Part shown: positions 50,483 through 62,707 of the stretch, piece after piece
Numbering within the stretch: position 1 is the stretch's first letter
How the letters are laid out: each line of letters starts with the position of its first letter
Assembly (NCBI RefSeq): GCF_019968765.1
Contig: NZ_CP074149.1
Coordinates: 4,216,001 to 4,280,000, forward strand
DNA length: 64,000 bases
From: Enterobacter sp. JBIWA008
GTDB taxonomy: Bacteria; Pseudomonadota; Gammaproteobacteria; Enterobacterales; Enterobacteriaceae
Direction of reading: 5' to 3'
Made by a program: the position numbers and the translations under genes
Notes under the pieces: model-generated
The model's database searches: none
What the model was told of the DNA's origin: nothing
What the model saw: the letters and a program-made list of their open reading frames with translations, nothing else

Positions 50483-50886
50483 TAGTCCTCCTTGCTGTCG
50501 TCCGCCGGGTTAACACGACGCTCGTCGTCATGTTTAACCACGCTGGTCACCAGGTTGGACATACGCATACCTTCGACCAGCGAGTTGTCGTAGAAGAAGG
50601 TCAGTTCAGGCACGATACGCAGGCGCATCGCTTTGCCGAGCAGGGAGCGGATGAAACCAGAGGCTTCCTGCAGCGCTTTAATGCCGTTTTTCACTGCCGC
50701 TTCGTCCTGATCGTTCAGGAAAGTGACGAACACTTTTGCATAGGCCAAATCGCGGGACATTTCGACACCGGAAACGGTGGTCATCATGCCGACGCGCGGG
50801 TCTTTAATTTCACGTTGCAGAATGAGTGCGATCTCTTTCTGCATTTCCTGCGCTACGCGCTGAGGGCGACCAAATTCTTTCGCCAT
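50482..50886 (-). CDS. rbfA: RbfA, 30S ribosome-binding factor
   Basis: A 134-residue KH-fold protein. Family stretches are [27 protein letters not shown] and the [22 protein letters not shown] segment. It helps late 16S rRNA 5'-end maturation and is essential in the cold. The ATG at 50886 has CTGGAGAATT upstream and gives MAKEFGRP. It is part of the rimP-nusA-infB-rbfA-truB-rpsO-pnp cluster, and truB begins on its stop codon. Confidence 0.96.
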
Positions 50887-50902
50887 AATAAATTCTCCAG
50901 AC

Positions 50903-50928
50903 AAAAAAGGGGCTAAAAGCCCCTTTTA
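50903..50928 (-). terminator. Hairpin between infB and rbfA
   Basis: AAAAGGGGCT and AGCCCCTTTT form a stem with T-runs on both strands. It lies inside an operon, so it is probably a partial terminator or RNA-processing site rather than a full stop. Confidence 0.6.
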
Positions 50929-50936
50929 AAATTATT

Positions 50937-50967
50937 GCCGGGTGGCGCGAGGCGATCCCGGCTTACA
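50937..50967. repeat. REP unit between infB and rbfA
   Basis: GCCGGGTGGCGCGAGGCGATCCCGGC is a REP palindrome just beyond the infB stop codon, inside the translation operon. It may protect the upstream infB mRNA from 3' exonucleases. Confidence 0.75.
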
Positions 50968-50975
50968 ATCGGTAA

Positions 50976-53663
50976 TTAAGCGATGGTACGCTGAATTTCG
51001 ATGATCTCGAACACTTCGATCATATCGCCAACGCGAACGTCGTTGTAGTTCTTCACGCCGATACCACATTCCATGCCGTTACGGACTTCGTTAACGTCAT
51101 CTTTGAAGCGGCGCAGGGATTCCAGCTCGCCTTCGTAGATAACCACGTTGTCACGCAGTACGCGGATTGGGTTATGACGCTTGATGTTACCTTCGGTAAC
51201 CATACAGCCCGCGATCGCACCGAATTTCGGTGATTTAAACACGTCACGTACTTCAGCCAGACCGATGATCTGCTGTTTCAGCTCAGGAGACAGCATGCCG
51301 CTCATCGCTGCTTTCACTTCGTCGATCAGATTATAGATGACGGAGTAGTAGCGCAGATCCAGACTTTCGGCTTCAATCACTTTACGCGCAGATGCATCCG
51401 CACGAACGTTGAAGCCAACCAGGATAGCGTTGGAGGCAGCAGCCAGGGTTGCGTCGGTTTCGGTGATACCACCTACGCCAGAACCGATGATCTTCACTTT
51501 CACTTCGTCGGTAGACAGTTTCAACAAGGAGTCGGAGATCGCTTCCACAGAACCCTGAACGTCAGCTTTCAGAACGATGTTCACTTCGTGAACTTCGCCC
51601 TCGGTCATGTTGGCAAACATGTTCTCGAGTTTAGATTTCTGCTGACGAGCCAGTTTAACTTCACGGAATTTGCCCTGACGATACAGTGCCACTTCACGCG
51701 CTTTCTTCTCGTCACGCACAACGGTCACTTCGTCACCAGCAGCCGGAACACCGGACAGACCCAGGATTTCCACTGGAATGGACGGACCCGCTTCCAGGAC
51801 TTCCTGACCCAGTTCGTTACGCATCGCACGAACGCGGCCATATTCGAAGCCACACAGAACGATGTCGCCCTTGTTCAGCGTACCTTCGCGTACCAGAACG
51901 GTTGCAACCGGGCCACGACCTTTATCCAGGAAGGATTCGATCACCGCGCCGCTCGCCATACCATTACGGATCGCTTTCAGCTCCAGTACTTCAGCCTGCA
52001 GCAGAATCGCGTTCAGCAGGTCGTCGATACCGGTACCCGCTTTAGCAGATACTGGGATGAACTGCGCTTCACCGCCCCACTCTTCCGGCATAACGCCGTA
52101 CTGAGACAGTTCGTTCTTCACGCGGTCCAGATCGGCTTCTGGCTTATCGATTTTGTTGACTGCAACAACCAGAGGCACCTGCGCCGCTTTCGCGTGCTGA
52201 ATAGCTTCGATGGTCTGTGGCATCACGCCGTCGTCCGCTGCAACAACCAGTACAACGATATCCGTTGCCTGAGCACCACGAGCACGCATTGAGGTAAACG
52301 CCGCGTGACCTGGGGTATCCAGGAAGGTGATCATGCCGTTTTCGGTTTCTACGTGGTAAGCACCGATGTGCTGGGTAATACCACCCGCTTCACCAGAGGC
52401 AACCTTAGTAGAACGAATGTAGTCAAGCAGAGAGGTTTTACCGTGGTCAACGTGACCCATGATGGTCACAACTGGTGCACGCGGTTCAGCCGCAGCGCCA
52501 GTATCACGGTCGCTCATTACCGCTTCTTCCAGCTCGTTTTCACGACGCAGGATAACTTTGTGGCCCATCTCTTCAGCAACCAGCTGTGCGGTTTCCTGAT
52601 CGATCACCTGGTTGATGGTCGCCATGGCGCCCAGCTTCATCATCGCTTTGATGACCTGAGAGCCTTTAACCGCCATCTTGTTCGCCAGATCGCCAACGGT
52701 GATGGTTTCGCCAATCACGACGTCGCGGTTAACGGCCTGAGCAGGCTTCTGGAAGCTCTGCTGCAGAGCGGAACCTTTACGCTTACCGCCTTTACCGCCG
52801 CGAACAGCAGCACGTGCTTCTTCACGGTCAGCTTTGGATTCAGCGTGCTTGTTGCCTTTTTTCGCCGGACGCGCAGCTTTTGCATTACGGCCACGGCCAC
52901 GACCGCCTTCAACTTCACGGTCGTTATCATCTTCAGCCTGACGCGCATGCTGAGAAGTGGTCACGTGATAGTCGCTGGTGTCTTCAGTCGGCTCAACGGT
53001 ATTCACACCATTCTTCTCGTTTTCTTCTGCCATACGGCGCGCTTCTTCGGCGACGCGGCGAGCTTCTTCTTCCAGCTTACGGCGGGCTTCTTCTTCCGCT
53101 TTACGCTTCAGCTCGGCAGCTTCATTTTCACGGCGGGCTTTTTCAGCCTGGGCGGTTTTGGTCATTTCGTCTGTCTGTTGATTGCTCACTTTGTCTTTTT
53201 CCGCAGCGTCACGCTTCACTTTATCACTTGCGTCGCGTTTCGCTTTTTCTGCGGCCTCACGTTCAGCTTTTAATTCTGCTTCACGTTTGGCGGTTGCTTC
53301 CGCCTCACGCTGAGCTTGTTCTTCCGCTTCACGCTGTGCCTGCTCTTCCGCGGCAAGGCGTTCTGCCTCTTGCGGATCACGTTTTACAAAGGTGCGCGTC
53401 TTGCGGACTTCAATTTGTACCGATTTGCTTTTGCCACCGGTCCCAGGGATGTTTAACGTGCTACGCGTTTTGCGCTGCAGCGTTAACTTGTCAGGCGTAG
53501 AACCGTGTTCACGGTTCAGGTGCGTTAACAAGGTTTGTTTTTCTTGCGCGGTCACCGAGTCATCAGCGGACTTCGGGATCCCTGCATCAGCAAATTGCTG
53601 TACCAGGCGGTCCACGGAGGTCTGAATCTCAGCAGCCAGCGATTTTACAGTTACATCAGTCAT
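50976..53663 (-). CDS. infB: Translation initiation factor IF-2
   Basis: An 895-residue GTPase. Two small N-terminal IF2 domains flank a long Ala/Glu/Lys/Arg coiled region (about residues 95-215, repeats such as [12 protein letters not shown]). The G domain starts near residue 395 ([25 protein letters not shown]), followed by the EF-Tu-like domain II, domain III and the C-terminal fMet-tRNA-binding domain (ending [10 protein letters not shown]). A conserved internal GTG at residue 159 probably gives a shorter isoform, as in E. coli. It brings initiator tRNA to the 30S subunit. Confidence 0.97.
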   Translation of the reverse strand: MTDVTVKSLAAEIQTSVDRLVQQFADAGIPKSADDSVTAQEKQTLLTHLNREHGSTPDKLTLQRKTRSTLNIPGTGGKSKSVQIEVRKTRTFVKRDPQEAERLAAEEQAQREAEEQAQREAEATAKREAELKAEREAAEKAKRDASDKVKRDAAEKDKVSNQQTDEMTKTAQAEKARRENEAAELKRKAEEEARRKLEEEARRVAEEARRMAEENEKNGVNTVEPTEDTSDYHVTTSQHARQAEDDNDREVEGGRGRGRNAKAARPAKKGNKHAESKADREEARAAVRGGKGGKRKGSALQQSFQKPAQAVNRDVVIGETITVGDLANKMAVKGSQVIKAMMKLGAMATINQVIDQETAQLVAEEMGHKVILRRENELEEAVMSDRDTGAAAEPRAPVVTIMGHVDHGKTSLLDYIRSTKVASGEAGGITQHIGAYHVETENGMITFLDTPGHAAFTSMRARGAQATDIVVLVVAADDGVMPQTIEAIQHAKAAQVPLVVAVNKIDKPEADLDRVKNELSQYGVMPEEWGGEAQFIPVSAKAGTGIDDLLNAILLQAEVLELKAIRNGMASGAVIESFLDKGRGPVATVLVREGTLNKGDIVLCGFEYGRVRAMRNELGQEVLEAGPSIPVEILGLSGVPAAGDEVTVVRDEKKAREVALYRQGKFREVKLARQQKSKLENMFANMTEGEVHEVNIVLKADVQGSVEAISDSLLKLSTDEVKVKIIGSGVGGITETDATLAAASNAILVGFNVRADASARKVIEAESLDLRYYSVIYNLIDEVKAAMSGMLSPELKQQIIGLAEVRDVFKSPKFGAIAGCMVTEGNIKRHNPIRVLRDNVVIYEGELESLRRFKDDVNEVRNGMECGIGVKNYNDVRVGDMIEVFEIIEIQRTIA
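53187..53189 (-). promoter_or_regulatory. Internal GTG start for the short IF-2 isoform
   Basis: Codon 159 of infB is GTG in the context KDKVSNQQ, preceded by GCGGAAAAAG as a ribosome-binding site. E. coli makes IF2-2 from the corresponding GTG at codon 158, and an ATG follows a few codons later, as for IF2-3. Confidence 0.7.
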
Positions 53664-53687
53664 GCTGTTCCTTCCTGCTACAGTTTA

Positions 53688-55190
53688 TTACGCTTCGTCG
53701 CCGAACCAGCAAATATTACGTGCGGCCATGATGAGCTCGCCGGCTTTCTCGTCGGTTAAACCTTCGATATCAGCCAAGTCATCAACGCCTTGCTCAGCGA
53801 GATCTTCCAGCGTACAAACACCACGGGCAGCCAGCTTGAACGCAATCGCACGATCAAGACCTTCCAGATTCAGCAGGTCATCAGCCGGCTTTTTATCGCC
53901 AAGGCTTTCTTCCTGAGCCAGCGCCAGGGTGGTCAGTGCGTTTTTAGCGCGTTCACGCAGGGCTTCAACGGTTGGTTCATCCAGACCGTCAATTTCCAGC
54001 AGCTCTTTCATTGGCACATAGGCCAGTTCTTCCAGCGTAGAGAAACCTTCTTCAACCAGAACAGTGGCGAAGTCTTCGTCAATATCCAGGTATTTGGTGA
54101 AGGTATCGATCGCCGCATGGGCTTCAGCCTGATGCTTAGCCTGCAGGTCATCAACGGTCATTACGTTGAGTTCCCAGCCGCTCAGCTGTGACGCCAGGCG
54201 TACGTTCTGACCGTTACGGCCGATTGCCTGCGCCAGGTTGCCCGCTTCAACGGCGATATCCATGGTGTGTTTGTCTTCGTCAACAACGATAGACGCCACA
54301 TCAGCTGGAGCCATTGCGTTGATGACGAACTGCGCCGGGTTGTCATCCCACAGAACGATATCAATACGTTCGCCGCCCAGCTCAGTAGAAACGGCCTGGA
54401 CACGCGCACCGCGCATACCGACGCAAGCACCGACCGGATCGATACGCTTGTCGTTGGTTTTCACCGCAATTTTCGCACGGGAGCCCGGATCGCGAGCCGC
54501 CGCTTTAATTTCGATAACTTCTTCACCGATTTCCGGTACTTCGATACGGAACAGTTCTACCAGCATTTCTGGTTTAGAACGGGTCACGAACAGCTGTGCA
54601 CCACGTGCTTCAGGGCGAACGGCGTACAGAACACCGCGAATACGGTCGCCCGGACGGAAGTTTTCACGCGGCAGCATATCTTCACGCAGGATCACGGCTT
54701 CAGCGTTACCCGGCAACCCTTCGGATTTGATCTCCAGGGAGATGTTGTCGCGGTTCACTTTCTTCACCACGCCAGTGATGATCTCGCCTTCCTGATCGCG
54801 GAACTGATCGACAACCAGCGCGCGCTCGGCTTCGCGCACTTTCTGCACGATAACCTGTTTAGCGGTCTGAGTCGTGATACGGTCGAAGGTAACAGATTCA
54901 ATCTGATCTTCAACGTACTCACCCACGTTCAGACTTTCGTCTTCAAAACGGGCAGCTTCCAGCGTGATCTCTTTGGTCGGCTGGGTCACTTCTTCAACGA
55001 TTACCCAACGACGGAATGTATCGAAGTCACCGCTTTTACGATCGATTTCTACGCGAACATCGATCTCTTGTTCGTATTTTTTCTTGGTTGCTGTAGCCAG
55101 TGCACTTTCCAGCGCTTCGAAAATCTTCTCACGCGGCAGTGATTTCTCGTTGGAGACGGCTTCAACAACAGCCAAAATTTCTTTGTTCAT
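53688..55190 (-). CDS. nusA: NusA, transcription elongation/termination factor
   Basis: A 500-residue protein with an N-terminal RNA-polymerase-binding domain (about 1-125), an S1 domain (about 135-200), two KH domains (about 230-345, with [17 protein letters not shown] and [13 protein letters not shown]) and two acidic repeats at the C-terminus (about 365-425 and 440-495). It promotes pausing, intrinsic termination and antitermination. A 24-base gap separates it from infB. The rimP stop is 28 bases upstream of its ATG. Confidence 0.97.
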   Translation of the reverse strand: MNKEILAVVEAVSNEKSLPREKIFEALESALATATKKKYEQEIDVRVEIDRKSGDFDTFRRWVIVEEVTQPTKEITLEAARFEDESLNVGEYVEDQIESVTFDRITTQTAKQVIVQKVREAERALVVDQFRDQEGEIITGVVKKVNRDNISLEIKSEGLPGNAEAVILREDMLPRENFRPGDRIRGVLYAVRPEARGAQLFVTRSKPEMLVELFRIEVPEIGEEVIEIKAAARDPGSRAKIAVKTNDKRIDPVGACVGMRGARVQAVSTELGGERIDIVLWDDNPAQFVINAMAPADVASIVVDEDKHTMDIAVEAGNLAQAIGRNGQNVRLASQLSGWELNVMTVDDLQAKHQAEAHAAIDTFTKYLDIDEDFATVLVEEGFSTLEELAYVPMKELLEIDGLDEPTVEALRERAKNALTTLALAQEESLGDKKPADDLLNLEGLDRAIAFKLAARGVCTLEDLAEQGVDDLADIEGLTDEKAGELIMAARNICWFGDEA

Positions 55191-55218
55191 CGCGGGCTTT
55201 TCACCTCAATCCAGACTG

Positions 55219-55671
55219 TTAAAAGTGGGGAACCAGGTTCGCCTTCTGGATATTACTCAGCGCGAACACTTCATCTTTGCCTTCGACTGTCACCGTGATC
55301 ATTTCACCATCAACGGCTTTGATAATTCCCTGCCATTTACGGCGGTTCTGTACGGCCATACGCAGAACGAGAGCCACTTCTTCACCGGTAAAGCGCACAT
55401 AGTGCTCGGCCGTGAACATCGGGCGATCGAGGCCAGGTGAGGAAACTTCCAGGTTATACGCAACGGTAATTGGGTCTTCAACATCAAGAACCGCACTCAC
55501 CTGGTGGCTGACATCAGCACAATCATCAACATTGATGCCATCTTCACTATCAATATAGATGCGCAGCGTCGATGTACGGCCGCGAACGAATTCGATGCCG
55601 ACCAGTTCGTAGCCCAGTGCTTCGACCGGTGCAGTAATCATCTCTGTTAATTTTTGCTCTAATGTGGACAA
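55219..55671 (-). CDS. rimP: RimP, 30S maturation factor
   Basis: A 150-residue protein with an N-terminal alpha/beta domain ([26 protein letters not shown]) and a C-terminal SH3-like domain ([21 protein letters not shown]). It binds free 30S subunits and is needed for efficient assembly. I choose the TTG at 55671 (MSTLEQK), because GGGGGTGG directly precedes it and the length equals E. coli RimP; in-frame TTG 55683 and GTG 55677 overlap that sequence. Confidence 0.93.
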   Translation of the reverse strand: MSTLEQKLTEMITAPVEALGYELVGIEFVRGRTSTLRIYIDSEDGINVDDCADVSHQVSAVLDVEDPITVAYNLEVSSPGLDRPMFTAEHYVRFTGEEVALVLRMAVQNRRKWQGIIKAVDGEMITVTVEGKDEVFALSNIQKANLVPHF

Positions 55672-55732
55672 GCCCACCCCCAAGACATAAAAAAAGGGCG
55701 TAAAGCCCAGTTATTCTGTAGTCAGATAACAA

Positions 55733-55757
55733 AAAACCCCGATAAATCGGGGCTTTA
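55733..55757 (-). terminator. Hairpin after tRNA-fMet
   Basis: On the minus strand AGCCCCGAT-TTAT-CGGGGT forms a stem followed by TTTTTTG. It lies between the tRNA and rimP and may partly end tRNA transcripts, with read-through into rimP-nusA-infB as in E. coli. Confidence 0.75.
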
Positions 55758-55878
55758 GATAACTGAACCCTATAGCCACAACTGTGGCCTGGAGCACTTT
55801 CCGAAAGAATTTTTTCAAATCCAGCTACGAAGGCTCTAAGTCTTCACAGTATATTTGAAAAAGAACTTTATGGGAAAG

Positions 55879-55955
<77 letters not shown>

Positions 55956-55970
55956 CCTGAAACGTGGCAA

Positions 55971-55999
55971 ATTCTACGCGTTTTGGACAGAATTTGCAA
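55971..55999 (-). promoter_or_regulatory. Promoter of metY
   Basis: On the minus strand TTGCAA and TAGAAT are 17 bases apart. The -10 ends 15 bases before the mature tRNA 5' end, leaving a short leader for RNase P to remove. Confidence 0.65.
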
Positions 56000-56046
56000 A
56001 TAATGCTGGGATTTGGTACCGAAGACGGGACGTAAAATCGGCGTTT

Positions 56047-56076
56047 AGTATATTGATAGTTGCCCCCACCTGTCAA
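56047..56076 (-). promoter_or_regulatory. Second, consensus-like promoter upstream of metY
   Basis: On the minus strand TTGACA and TATACT are 18 bases apart, about 90 bases upstream of the tRNA. The elements are near consensus and could drive the whole metY-rimP-nusA-infB operon. Confidence 0.65.
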
Positions 56077-56158
56077 CCTAACTTCCGCCAGATCAATTAG
56101 ACCAAATTTTTTACAAAAAACGCGCGACTCTCTTCCGGTCTTCGCCAAAAGATGATTA

Positions 56159-56193
56159 AATGAATACTCACTTATTTTGCATAAAAATGCACA
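56159..56193 (+). promoter_or_regulatory. ARG boxes upstream of argG
   Basis: AATGAATACTCACTTATT (56159-56176) and TTTGCATAAAAATGCACA (56176-56193) each resemble the 18-bp ArgR box (wnTGAATwwwwATTCAnw). They lie 50-85 bases before the argG start. Their close spacing is unusual, so one may be the real site. Confidence 0.6.
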
Positions 56194-56215
56194 AGAGAGC
56201 GAAAGCGGTCTCTAA

Positions 56216-57589
<1,374 letters not shown>

Positions 57590-57607
57590 TCGCTATTCAG
57601 AAATGCA

Positions 57608-57632
57608 GAAGGCACCCTAAGGGTGCCTTTTT
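57608..57632 (+). terminator. Terminator after argG
   Basis: AAGGCACCC-TAA-GGGTGCCTT stem followed by TTT, 20 bases after the argG stop codon. Confidence 0.92.
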
Positions 57633-57633
57633 C

Positions 57634-57685
57634 ATGGTTTTCGTAGGGCGGGTGGCGCTGCGCTTACCCGCCCTACGAAAACCAT
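57634..57685. repeat. REP element with 20-bp perfect arms
   Basis: ATGGTTTTCGTAGGGCGGGT is repeated exactly as its inverse complement after a 12-base centre (GGCGCTGCGCTT). The centre is a typical REP core. It lies between convergent argG and the tRNA-Leu gene. Confidence 0.88.
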
Positions 57686-57704
57686 CACAAGAATATACAG
57701 ACGA

Positions 57705-57733
57705 AAAAAAGACGTCTTTCGACGTCTTTCTTC
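57705..57733 (-). terminator. Terminator of tRNA-Leu
   Basis: On the minus strand AAAGACGTC-GAA-AGACGTCTTT forms a stem followed by a T-run. It lies about ten bases beyond the tRNA 3' end. Confidence 0.9.
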
Positions 57734-57741
57734 TGGAATAT

Positions 57742-57828
57742 TGGTACCGAGGATGGGACTCGAACCCACAAGCCCGTTAGGGCACTACCACCTCAAGGTA
57801 GCGTGTCTACCAATTCCACCACCTCGGT
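57742..57828 (-). tRNA. leuU: tRNA-Leu (GAG)
   Basis: An 87-nucleotide class II tRNA with encoded CCA, seven paired acceptor bases (ACCGAGG / CCTCGGT), anticodon GAG in CTTGAGG, and a long variable arm (TGCCCTAACGGGCTT), as expected for leucine. It lies nine bases after secG on the same strand, as in E. coli. Confidence 0.97.
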
Positions 57829-57837
57829 ACAGAATAC

Positions 57838-58170
57838 TTAGTGCGGGATATCGCTGGTTGGCTTAGCCGGTGCAGCTGGCTGAGTCTGCTCAGTTTTTGC
57901 TGGCGCGCTCAGGTTTTCCCACTCGCTTCCTTTACTGGTCTTGTTGCTGTTGATATTGCCAAGCACAAGGCTGATGATGAAGAACAGCGTAGCCAGAATC
58001 GCCGTTGTGCGGGTCATGAAGTTCGCAGAACCACTTGAACCAAACAGCGTACCGGAAGCGCCTGCTCCGAAGGAGGCTCCCATATCAGCGCCTTTACCTT
58101 GCTGCAGCATAATCAGCGCTACGAGAGCGATGGCTACAATAAGGAAAACAACTAAAAGAGCTTCGTACAT
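57838..58170 (-). CDS. secG: SecG, protein-export membrane subunit
   Basis: A 110-residue protein with two membrane helices (about residues 2-22 and 52-72) joined by a glycine-rich cytoplasmic loop (GKGADMGASFGAGASGTLFGSSG) and a Pro/Ala/Thr-rich tail. It is the third subunit of the SecYEG translocon. The ATG at 58170 gives MYEALLVVFLI and has AACAGG upstream; the in-frame codon at 58218 is rejected for length. Confidence 0.97.
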   Translation of the reverse strand: MYEALLVVFLIVAIALVALIMLQQGKGADMGASFGAGASGTLFGSSGSANFMTRTTAILATLFFIISLVLGNINSNKTSKGSEWENLSAPAKTEQTQPAAPAKPTSDIPH

Positions 58171-58351
58171 AATCAACCTGTTCCTTGCGGATTTGCCGCA
58201 TACCAATGCTTCGACCAATTAGCAGGATTTTTGTTTCCCACTGAAGCGGGTGTGAATACTAACCAAAGCGAATGACCTTCGCAAGGGCATTTTTGACGCA
58301 TTGTATCAACTGCGGAAAAAAACAGCAAAAAGCCATTAGTTGCTTAAAACA

Positions 58352-58376
58352 AAGGCGACAAAAGCCGCCTTTTTAT
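58352..58376 (-). terminator. Terminator after glmM
   Basis: On the minus strand AAAGGCGGC-TTTT-GTCGCCTTT with one mismatch, followed by GTTTT, about 18 bases beyond the glmM stop. Confidence 0.75.
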
Positions 58377-58393
58377 ACATTTAGCGCGCACAA

Positions 58394-59731
58394 TTATGCA
58401 GCTTTCACAGCATCCGCAATACGGTGTGCAAATTCGGTTACCTGCGCTTCGTCTTCACCTTCCACCATCACGCGGATCAGCGGTTCGGTACCGGACTTAC
58501 GCAGCAGCACGCGTCCACGATTGCCCAGGGCCGCTTCAACGTCAGCCATTACCGCTTTCACGTGCTCATTTTCCAGCGGATCGCCTTTACCGGCAGTGAA
58601 ACGTACGTTCACCAGGATCTGTGGGAACATTTTCATGCCGCTGCACAGATCGTGCAGGCTCATATGGTTGCGCGCCATAGCAGCAACCACCTGCAGGGCG
58701 GCCACGATACCGTCACCGGTGGTGGTTTTGTCGAGCAGGATCACGTGACCCGAGTTTTCTGCACCGATACGCCAGCCCTTCTCCTGCAATTTTTCCAGCA
58801 CATAGCGGTCACCCACTTTCGCGCGGACAAACGGAATACCTAGCTGTTTCAGCGCCAGTTCCAGGCCCATGTTGCTCATCAGCGTGCCCACCGCACCACC
58901 GCGTAGCTGGCCCTGACGCAGACCTTCACGTGCAATGATGTAGAGGATCTGATCGCCGTCGACCTTGTTACCTTCGTGGTCGACCATGATCACGCGGTCA
59001 CCGTCGCCGTCAAGGGCAATACCCAGATCGGCTTTCTCCGCCAGAACACGCGCCTGCAGGGCGCGAACGTCAGTTGCCCCCACCTGCTCGTTAATGTTCA
59101 GACCATCCGGCTCACAGCCAATGGTGATCACTTTCGCCCCCAGTTCGCGGAAGACATTCGGGGCGATGTGATAGGTCGCGCCATTAGCACAGTCCACCAC
59201 AATTTTGAGGTGAGCGAGGCTCAGCTCATTCGGGAAGGTGCCTTTACAGAATTCGATATAACGACCCGCCGCATCAACGATACGGTTCGCTTTACCCAGC
59301 TCTGCGGAATCAACACAGGTGATCTCTTTTTCCATTTCGGCTTCAATAGCCTCTTCCACGTCATCCGGGAGCTTGGTGCCGTCAATGGAGAAGAATTTAA
59401 TGCCGTTGTCGTAGAACGGGTTGTGAGAAGCCGAGATGACAATCCCCGCTTCCGCACGGAAGGTGCGCGTCAGATACGCGACTGCAGGCGTTGGCATTGG
59501 GCCCGTAAAGGAGGCGGAAAGTCCAGCAGCCGCCAGCCCCGCTTCCAGCGCTGATTCCAGCATATAGCCCGAAATACGGGTGTCTTTACCGATAATGATC
59601 TTACGTGAACCATGACGCGCCAGCACTTTGCCAGCAGCCCAGCCGAGCTTCAGGACAAAATCAGGGGTGATGGGAGCATCGCCTACACGCCCACGGATAC
59701 CATCGGTACCAAAATATTTACGATTACTCAT
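58394..59731 (-). CDS. glmM: GlmM, phosphoglucosamine mutase
   Basis: A 445-residue alpha-D-phosphohexomutase. The phosphoserine is in [17 protein letters not shown] (Ser near residue 102). The metal loop is DGDGDR near residue 241, and the sugar-recognition loop is GENSGH near residue 325. It converts glucosamine-6-P to glucosamine-1-P for UDP-GlcNAc, hence cell wall and LPS. The ATG at 59731 gives [11 protein letters not shown] and overlaps the folP end by eight bases. Confidence 0.97.
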   Translation of the reverse strand: MSNRKYFGTDGIRGRVGDAPITPDFVLKLGWAAGKVLARHGSRKIIIGKDTRISGYMLESALEAGLAAAGLSASFTGPMPTPAVAYLTRTFRAEAGIVISASHNPFYDNGIKFFSIDGTKLPDDVEEAIEAEMEKEITCVDSAELGKANRIVDAAGRYIEFCKGTFPNELSLAHLKIVVDCANGATYHIAPNVFRELGAKVITIGCEPDGLNINEQVGATDVRALQARVLAEKADLGIALDGDGDRVIMVDHEGNKVDGDQILYIIAREGLRQGQLRGGAVGTLMSNMGLELALKQLGIPFVRAKVGDRYVLEKLQEKGWRIGAENSGHVILLDKTTTGDGIVAALQVVAAMARNHMSLHDLCSGMKMFPQILVNVRFTAGKGDPLENEHVKAVMADVEAALGNRGRVLLRKSGTEPLIRVMVEGEDEAQVTEFAHRIADAVKAA

Positions 59732-60572
59732 AGCGTTTGTTTTCCTTCGCTGCCAGTGTGGCTTCCACCACACGCATAGCTTCTACTGTTTCTTTGACGT
59801 CATGGACACGAATTATGTGCGCGCCCTGCATCGCCGCAATCACCGCGCAGGCCAGGCTGCCGCTCAGGCGTTCGCTCGGCCCCACGTTCAGCAACTGCCC
59901 AATCATCGATTTTCTTGACATCCCCACCAGCAGCGGCAGGTCAAAGTGATGGAATTCCGATAAGCGCGCAAGCAACGCATAATTGTGTGAGAGATTTTTA
60001 CCGAAACCGAACCCCGGGTCGAGCAGCAATTTCTCTTTTGGGATACCTGCACGTTCACAGCGCGCGATATGCTCAATAAAGAAGCGATTCACGTCGGCGA
60101 AGACATCGTCATACTTCGGTGCTTCCTGCATGGTTTTTGGTTGACCCTGCATGTGCATCAGGCATACCGGTAACCCCGTCTCTGCCGAGGCTTCAAGTGC
60201 GCCAGGCTCGGTGAGTGAGCGAATATCATTAATAATGTGAGCGCCCACTCTCGCAACTTCACGAATCACTTCGGGTTTAGAGGTATCTACGGAGATCCAT
60301 ACTTCAAACCGCTGTGCGATGGCTTCAACCACCGGCACCACGCGCGCCAGCTCTTCTTCCACTGACACTTCCGCCGCACCTGGACGCGTCGATTCTCCGC
60401 CAACGTCAATGATGGTGGCACCCGCATTAATCATTAAATTCGCGTGCTTAACCGCCTCGATAAGCGTGTTATGCGTGCCGCCATCAGAGAAGGAGTCAGG
60501 GGTAACATTCAGGATCCCCATCACATGGGGGTGTGAAAGATCGAGATGCGAGTCCTGAGCGAATAGTTTCAT
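59724..60572 (-). CDS. folP: FolP, dihydropteroate synthase
   Basis: A 282-residue TIM-barrel enzyme. Family signatures are [15 protein letters not shown] near residue 18, [11 protein letters not shown] near residue 56 and [13 protein letters not shown] near residue 185. It joins pterin pyrophosphate and p-aminobenzoate in folate synthesis and is the sulfonamide target. I saw no obvious change in the sulfonamide-site regions. The ATG at 60572 matches E. coli MKLFAQ. It overlaps glmM by eight bases. Confidence 0.97.
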   Translation of the reverse strand: MKLFAQDSHLDLSHPHVMGILNVTPDSFSDGGTHNTLIEAVKHANLMINAGATIIDVGGESTRPGAAEVSVEEELARVVPVVEAIAQRFEVWISVDTSKPEVIREVARVGAHIINDIRSLTEPGALEASAETGLPVCLMHMQGQPKTMQEAPKYDDVFADVNRFFIEHIARCERAGIPKEKLLLDPGFGFGKNLSHNYALLARLSEFHHFDLPLLVGMSRKSMIGQLLNVGPSERLSGSLACAVIAAMQGAHIIRVHDVKETVEAMRVVEATLAAKENKRYE

Positions 60573-60610
60573 GGCGAAATCCCTGGTATCTATATCGTTA
60601 AACAGAAATG

Positions 60611-60638
60611 AAAAACCCCGGAGCAAGCTCCAGGGTTT
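60611..60638 (-). terminator. Hairpin between ftsH and folP
   Basis: On the minus strand AAACCCTGGAGC-TTG-CTCCGGGGTTT (one mismatch) with TT following. It probably weakens read-through from ftsH into folP. Confidence 0.7.
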
Positions 60639-60670
60639 GAGGTACAGACAAACGCTTCAACAGCAGTGAC

Positions 60671-62605
60671 TTACTTATCGCCCAACTGTTCTGACATGGT
60701 GTTGCCCGGGTTTGGCGTACGCGGTTCATCAACCGGACGCGGCGCACGCGGGGTGCCATTGTTGTCAGAATTATTGGAAGCGCCTGGGTCTTCCCAGCCT
60801 GCTGGCGGACGCACTTCACGGCGCGCCATCAGGTCGTCAATCTGCGGTGCATCGATGGTCTCATATTTCATGAGCGCATCTTTCATCGAATGCAGGATGT
60901 CCATATTGTCGTTCAGGATCTGGCGAGCACGCGCATAGTTACGCTCTACCAGAGATTTTACTTCCTGGTCGATGATACGAGCCGTCTCATCGGACATATG
61001 TTTCGCTTTAGCCACAGAACGGCCCAGGAATACTTCACCCTCTTCCTCTGCATACAGCAGCGGACCGAGTTTGTCAGAGAAGCCCCACTGCGTCACCATG
61101 TTACGCGCCAGGTTTGTCGCAACTTTAATGTCGTTGGACGCACCGGTAGAAACATGTTCCACACCGTAGATAATCTCTTCTGCCAGGCGACCACCGTACA
61201 GGGTAGAAATCTGGCTTTCCAGTTTCTGACGGCTGGCGCTAATCGCGTCGCCTTCAGGCAGGAAGAAGGTCACACCCAGCGCACGACCGCGCGGAATAAT
61301 CGTCACTTTATGTACCGGATCGTGTTCCGGCACAAGGCGACCGATAATCGCGTGACCCGCTTCGTGATATGCCGTGGACTCTTTCTGCGCTTCCGTCATC
61401 ACCATGGAGCGACGTTCCGCACCCATCATGATTTTGTCTTTAGCTTTCTCGAACTCCACCATCGATACGACGCGCTTGTTACCGCGAGCGGCAAACAGTG
61501 CAGCTTCGTTGACCAGGTTCGCCAAGTCCGCGCCGGAGAAGCCCGGGGTACCGCGCGCAATGATTGCCGCATCGATATCCGGCGCCAGCGGTACGCGACG
61601 CATGTGAACTTTCAGAATCTGTTCACGACCGCGAACGTCCGGCAGACCCACAACAACCTGACGGTCGAAACGGCCTGGGCGCAGCAGCGCAGGGTCAAGT
61701 ACGTCCGGACGGTTAGTTGCCGCGATAACGATGATACCTTCGTTACCTTCGAAGCCGTCCATTTCAACCAGCATCTGGTTCAGCGTCTGTTCACGTTCAT
61801 CGTGACCACCGCCCAGGCCTGCGCCACGCTGGCGGCCCACGGCGTCGATTTCATCGATGAAGATAATGCACGGTGCTGCCTTCTTGGCCTGCTCGAACAT
61901 GTCACGCACACGAGATGCACCGACACCCACGAACATTTCGACGAAGTCAGAACCTGAAATAGTAAAGAATGGCACCTTCGCTTCACCTGCGATGGCTTTC
62001 GCCAGCAGGGTTTTACCGGTACCCGGAGGGCCAACCATCAGCACGCCTTTCGGGATCTTACCGCCCAGTTTCTGGAAACGGCTCGGTTCACGCAGGTATT
62101 CAACCAGTTCACCCACCTCTTCTTTCGCTTCGTCACAACCGGCGACGTCAGCGAAGGTGGTCTTGATCTGGTCTTCCGTCAGCATACGCGCCTTGCTCTT
62201 ACCGAACGACATGGCACCTTTGCCACCGCCGCCCTGCATCTGACGCATAAAGAAGATCCAGACGCCAATAAGAAGCAGCATCGGGAACCAGGAAATGAAG
62301 ATAGAAGCCAGCAGGCTTGGTTCTTCTGGCGGCTCGCCAACTACCTTGACGTTTTTGGTCAGAAGGTTATCAAGCAGCTTAGGATCGTTCACCGGGATGT
62401 AAGTCGTGTAACGGTTACTATCTTTCTTGGTAACGTTGATCTCACGTCCGTTGATACGCGCTTCGCGAACCTGGTCCTGATTGACCTCCTGCAGGAAGGT
62501 AGAATAATCCACCTTGCGGCCATTCGACTCGCTGGGCCCAAAGCTCTGGAATACTGACATCAGCACAACGGCAATGACCAGCCAGAGTATTAGGTTTTTC
62601 GCCAT
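60671..62605 (-). CDS. ftsH: FtsH, membrane AAA+ metalloprotease
   Basis: A 644-residue protease. It has two membrane helices (about 5-24 and 96-118) around a periplasmic domain, an AAA+ domain with GPPGTGKT (near residue 192) and DEIDAVG (near residue 250), and the zinc motif HEAGH (near residue 414). It degrades LpxC, sigma-32 and damaged membrane proteins as a hexamer with HflKC. I use the ATG at 62605 (MAKNLIL); a TTG at 62614, with a better-spaced GAGG, would add three residues. Confidence 0.97.
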   Translation of the reverse strand: MAKNLILWLVIAVVLMSVFQSFGPSESNGRKVDYSTFLQEVNQDQVREARINGREINVTKKDSNRYTTYIPVNDPKLLDNLLTKNVKVVGEPPEEPSLLASIFISWFPMLLLIGVWIFFMRQMQGGGGKGAMSFGKSKARMLTEDQIKTTFADVAGCDEAKEEVGELVEYLREPSRFQKLGGKIPKGVLMVGPPGTGKTLLAKAIAGEAKVPFFTISGSDFVEMFVGVGASRVRDMFEQAKKAAPCIIFIDEIDAVGRQRGAGLGGGHDEREQTLNQMLVEMDGFEGNEGIIVIAATNRPDVLDPALLRPGRFDRQVVVGLPDVRGREQILKVHMRRVPLAPDIDAAIIARGTPGFSGADLANLVNEAALFAARGNKRVVSMVEFEKAKDKIMMGAERRSMVMTEAQKESTAYHEAGHAIIGRLVPEHDPVHKVTIIPRGRALGVTFFLPEGDAISASRQKLESQISTLYGGRLAEEIIYGVEHVSTGASNDIKVATNLARNMVTQWGFSDKLGPLLYAEEEGEVFLGRSVAKAKHMSDETARIIDQEVKSLVERNYARARQILNDNMDILHSMKDALMKYETIDAPQIDDLMARREVRPPAGWEDPGASNNSDNNGTPRAPRPVDEPRTPNPGNTMSEQLGDK

Positions 62606-62707
62606 GTCACTCAAGGGATTAACCTCATATTACAACTGTGTTAAAAACAGCGTCAGGATACTCTATATCCAGTTTCATTCAAACTTTCGCCTGAAATCTA
62701 CCAGTTA

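Noticed and set aside
52305..53273. 322-codon open frame on the plus strand opposite infB
   Set aside because: Phe-rich translation results from reading the Glu/Lys/Arg codons of the IF-2 coiled region backwards.
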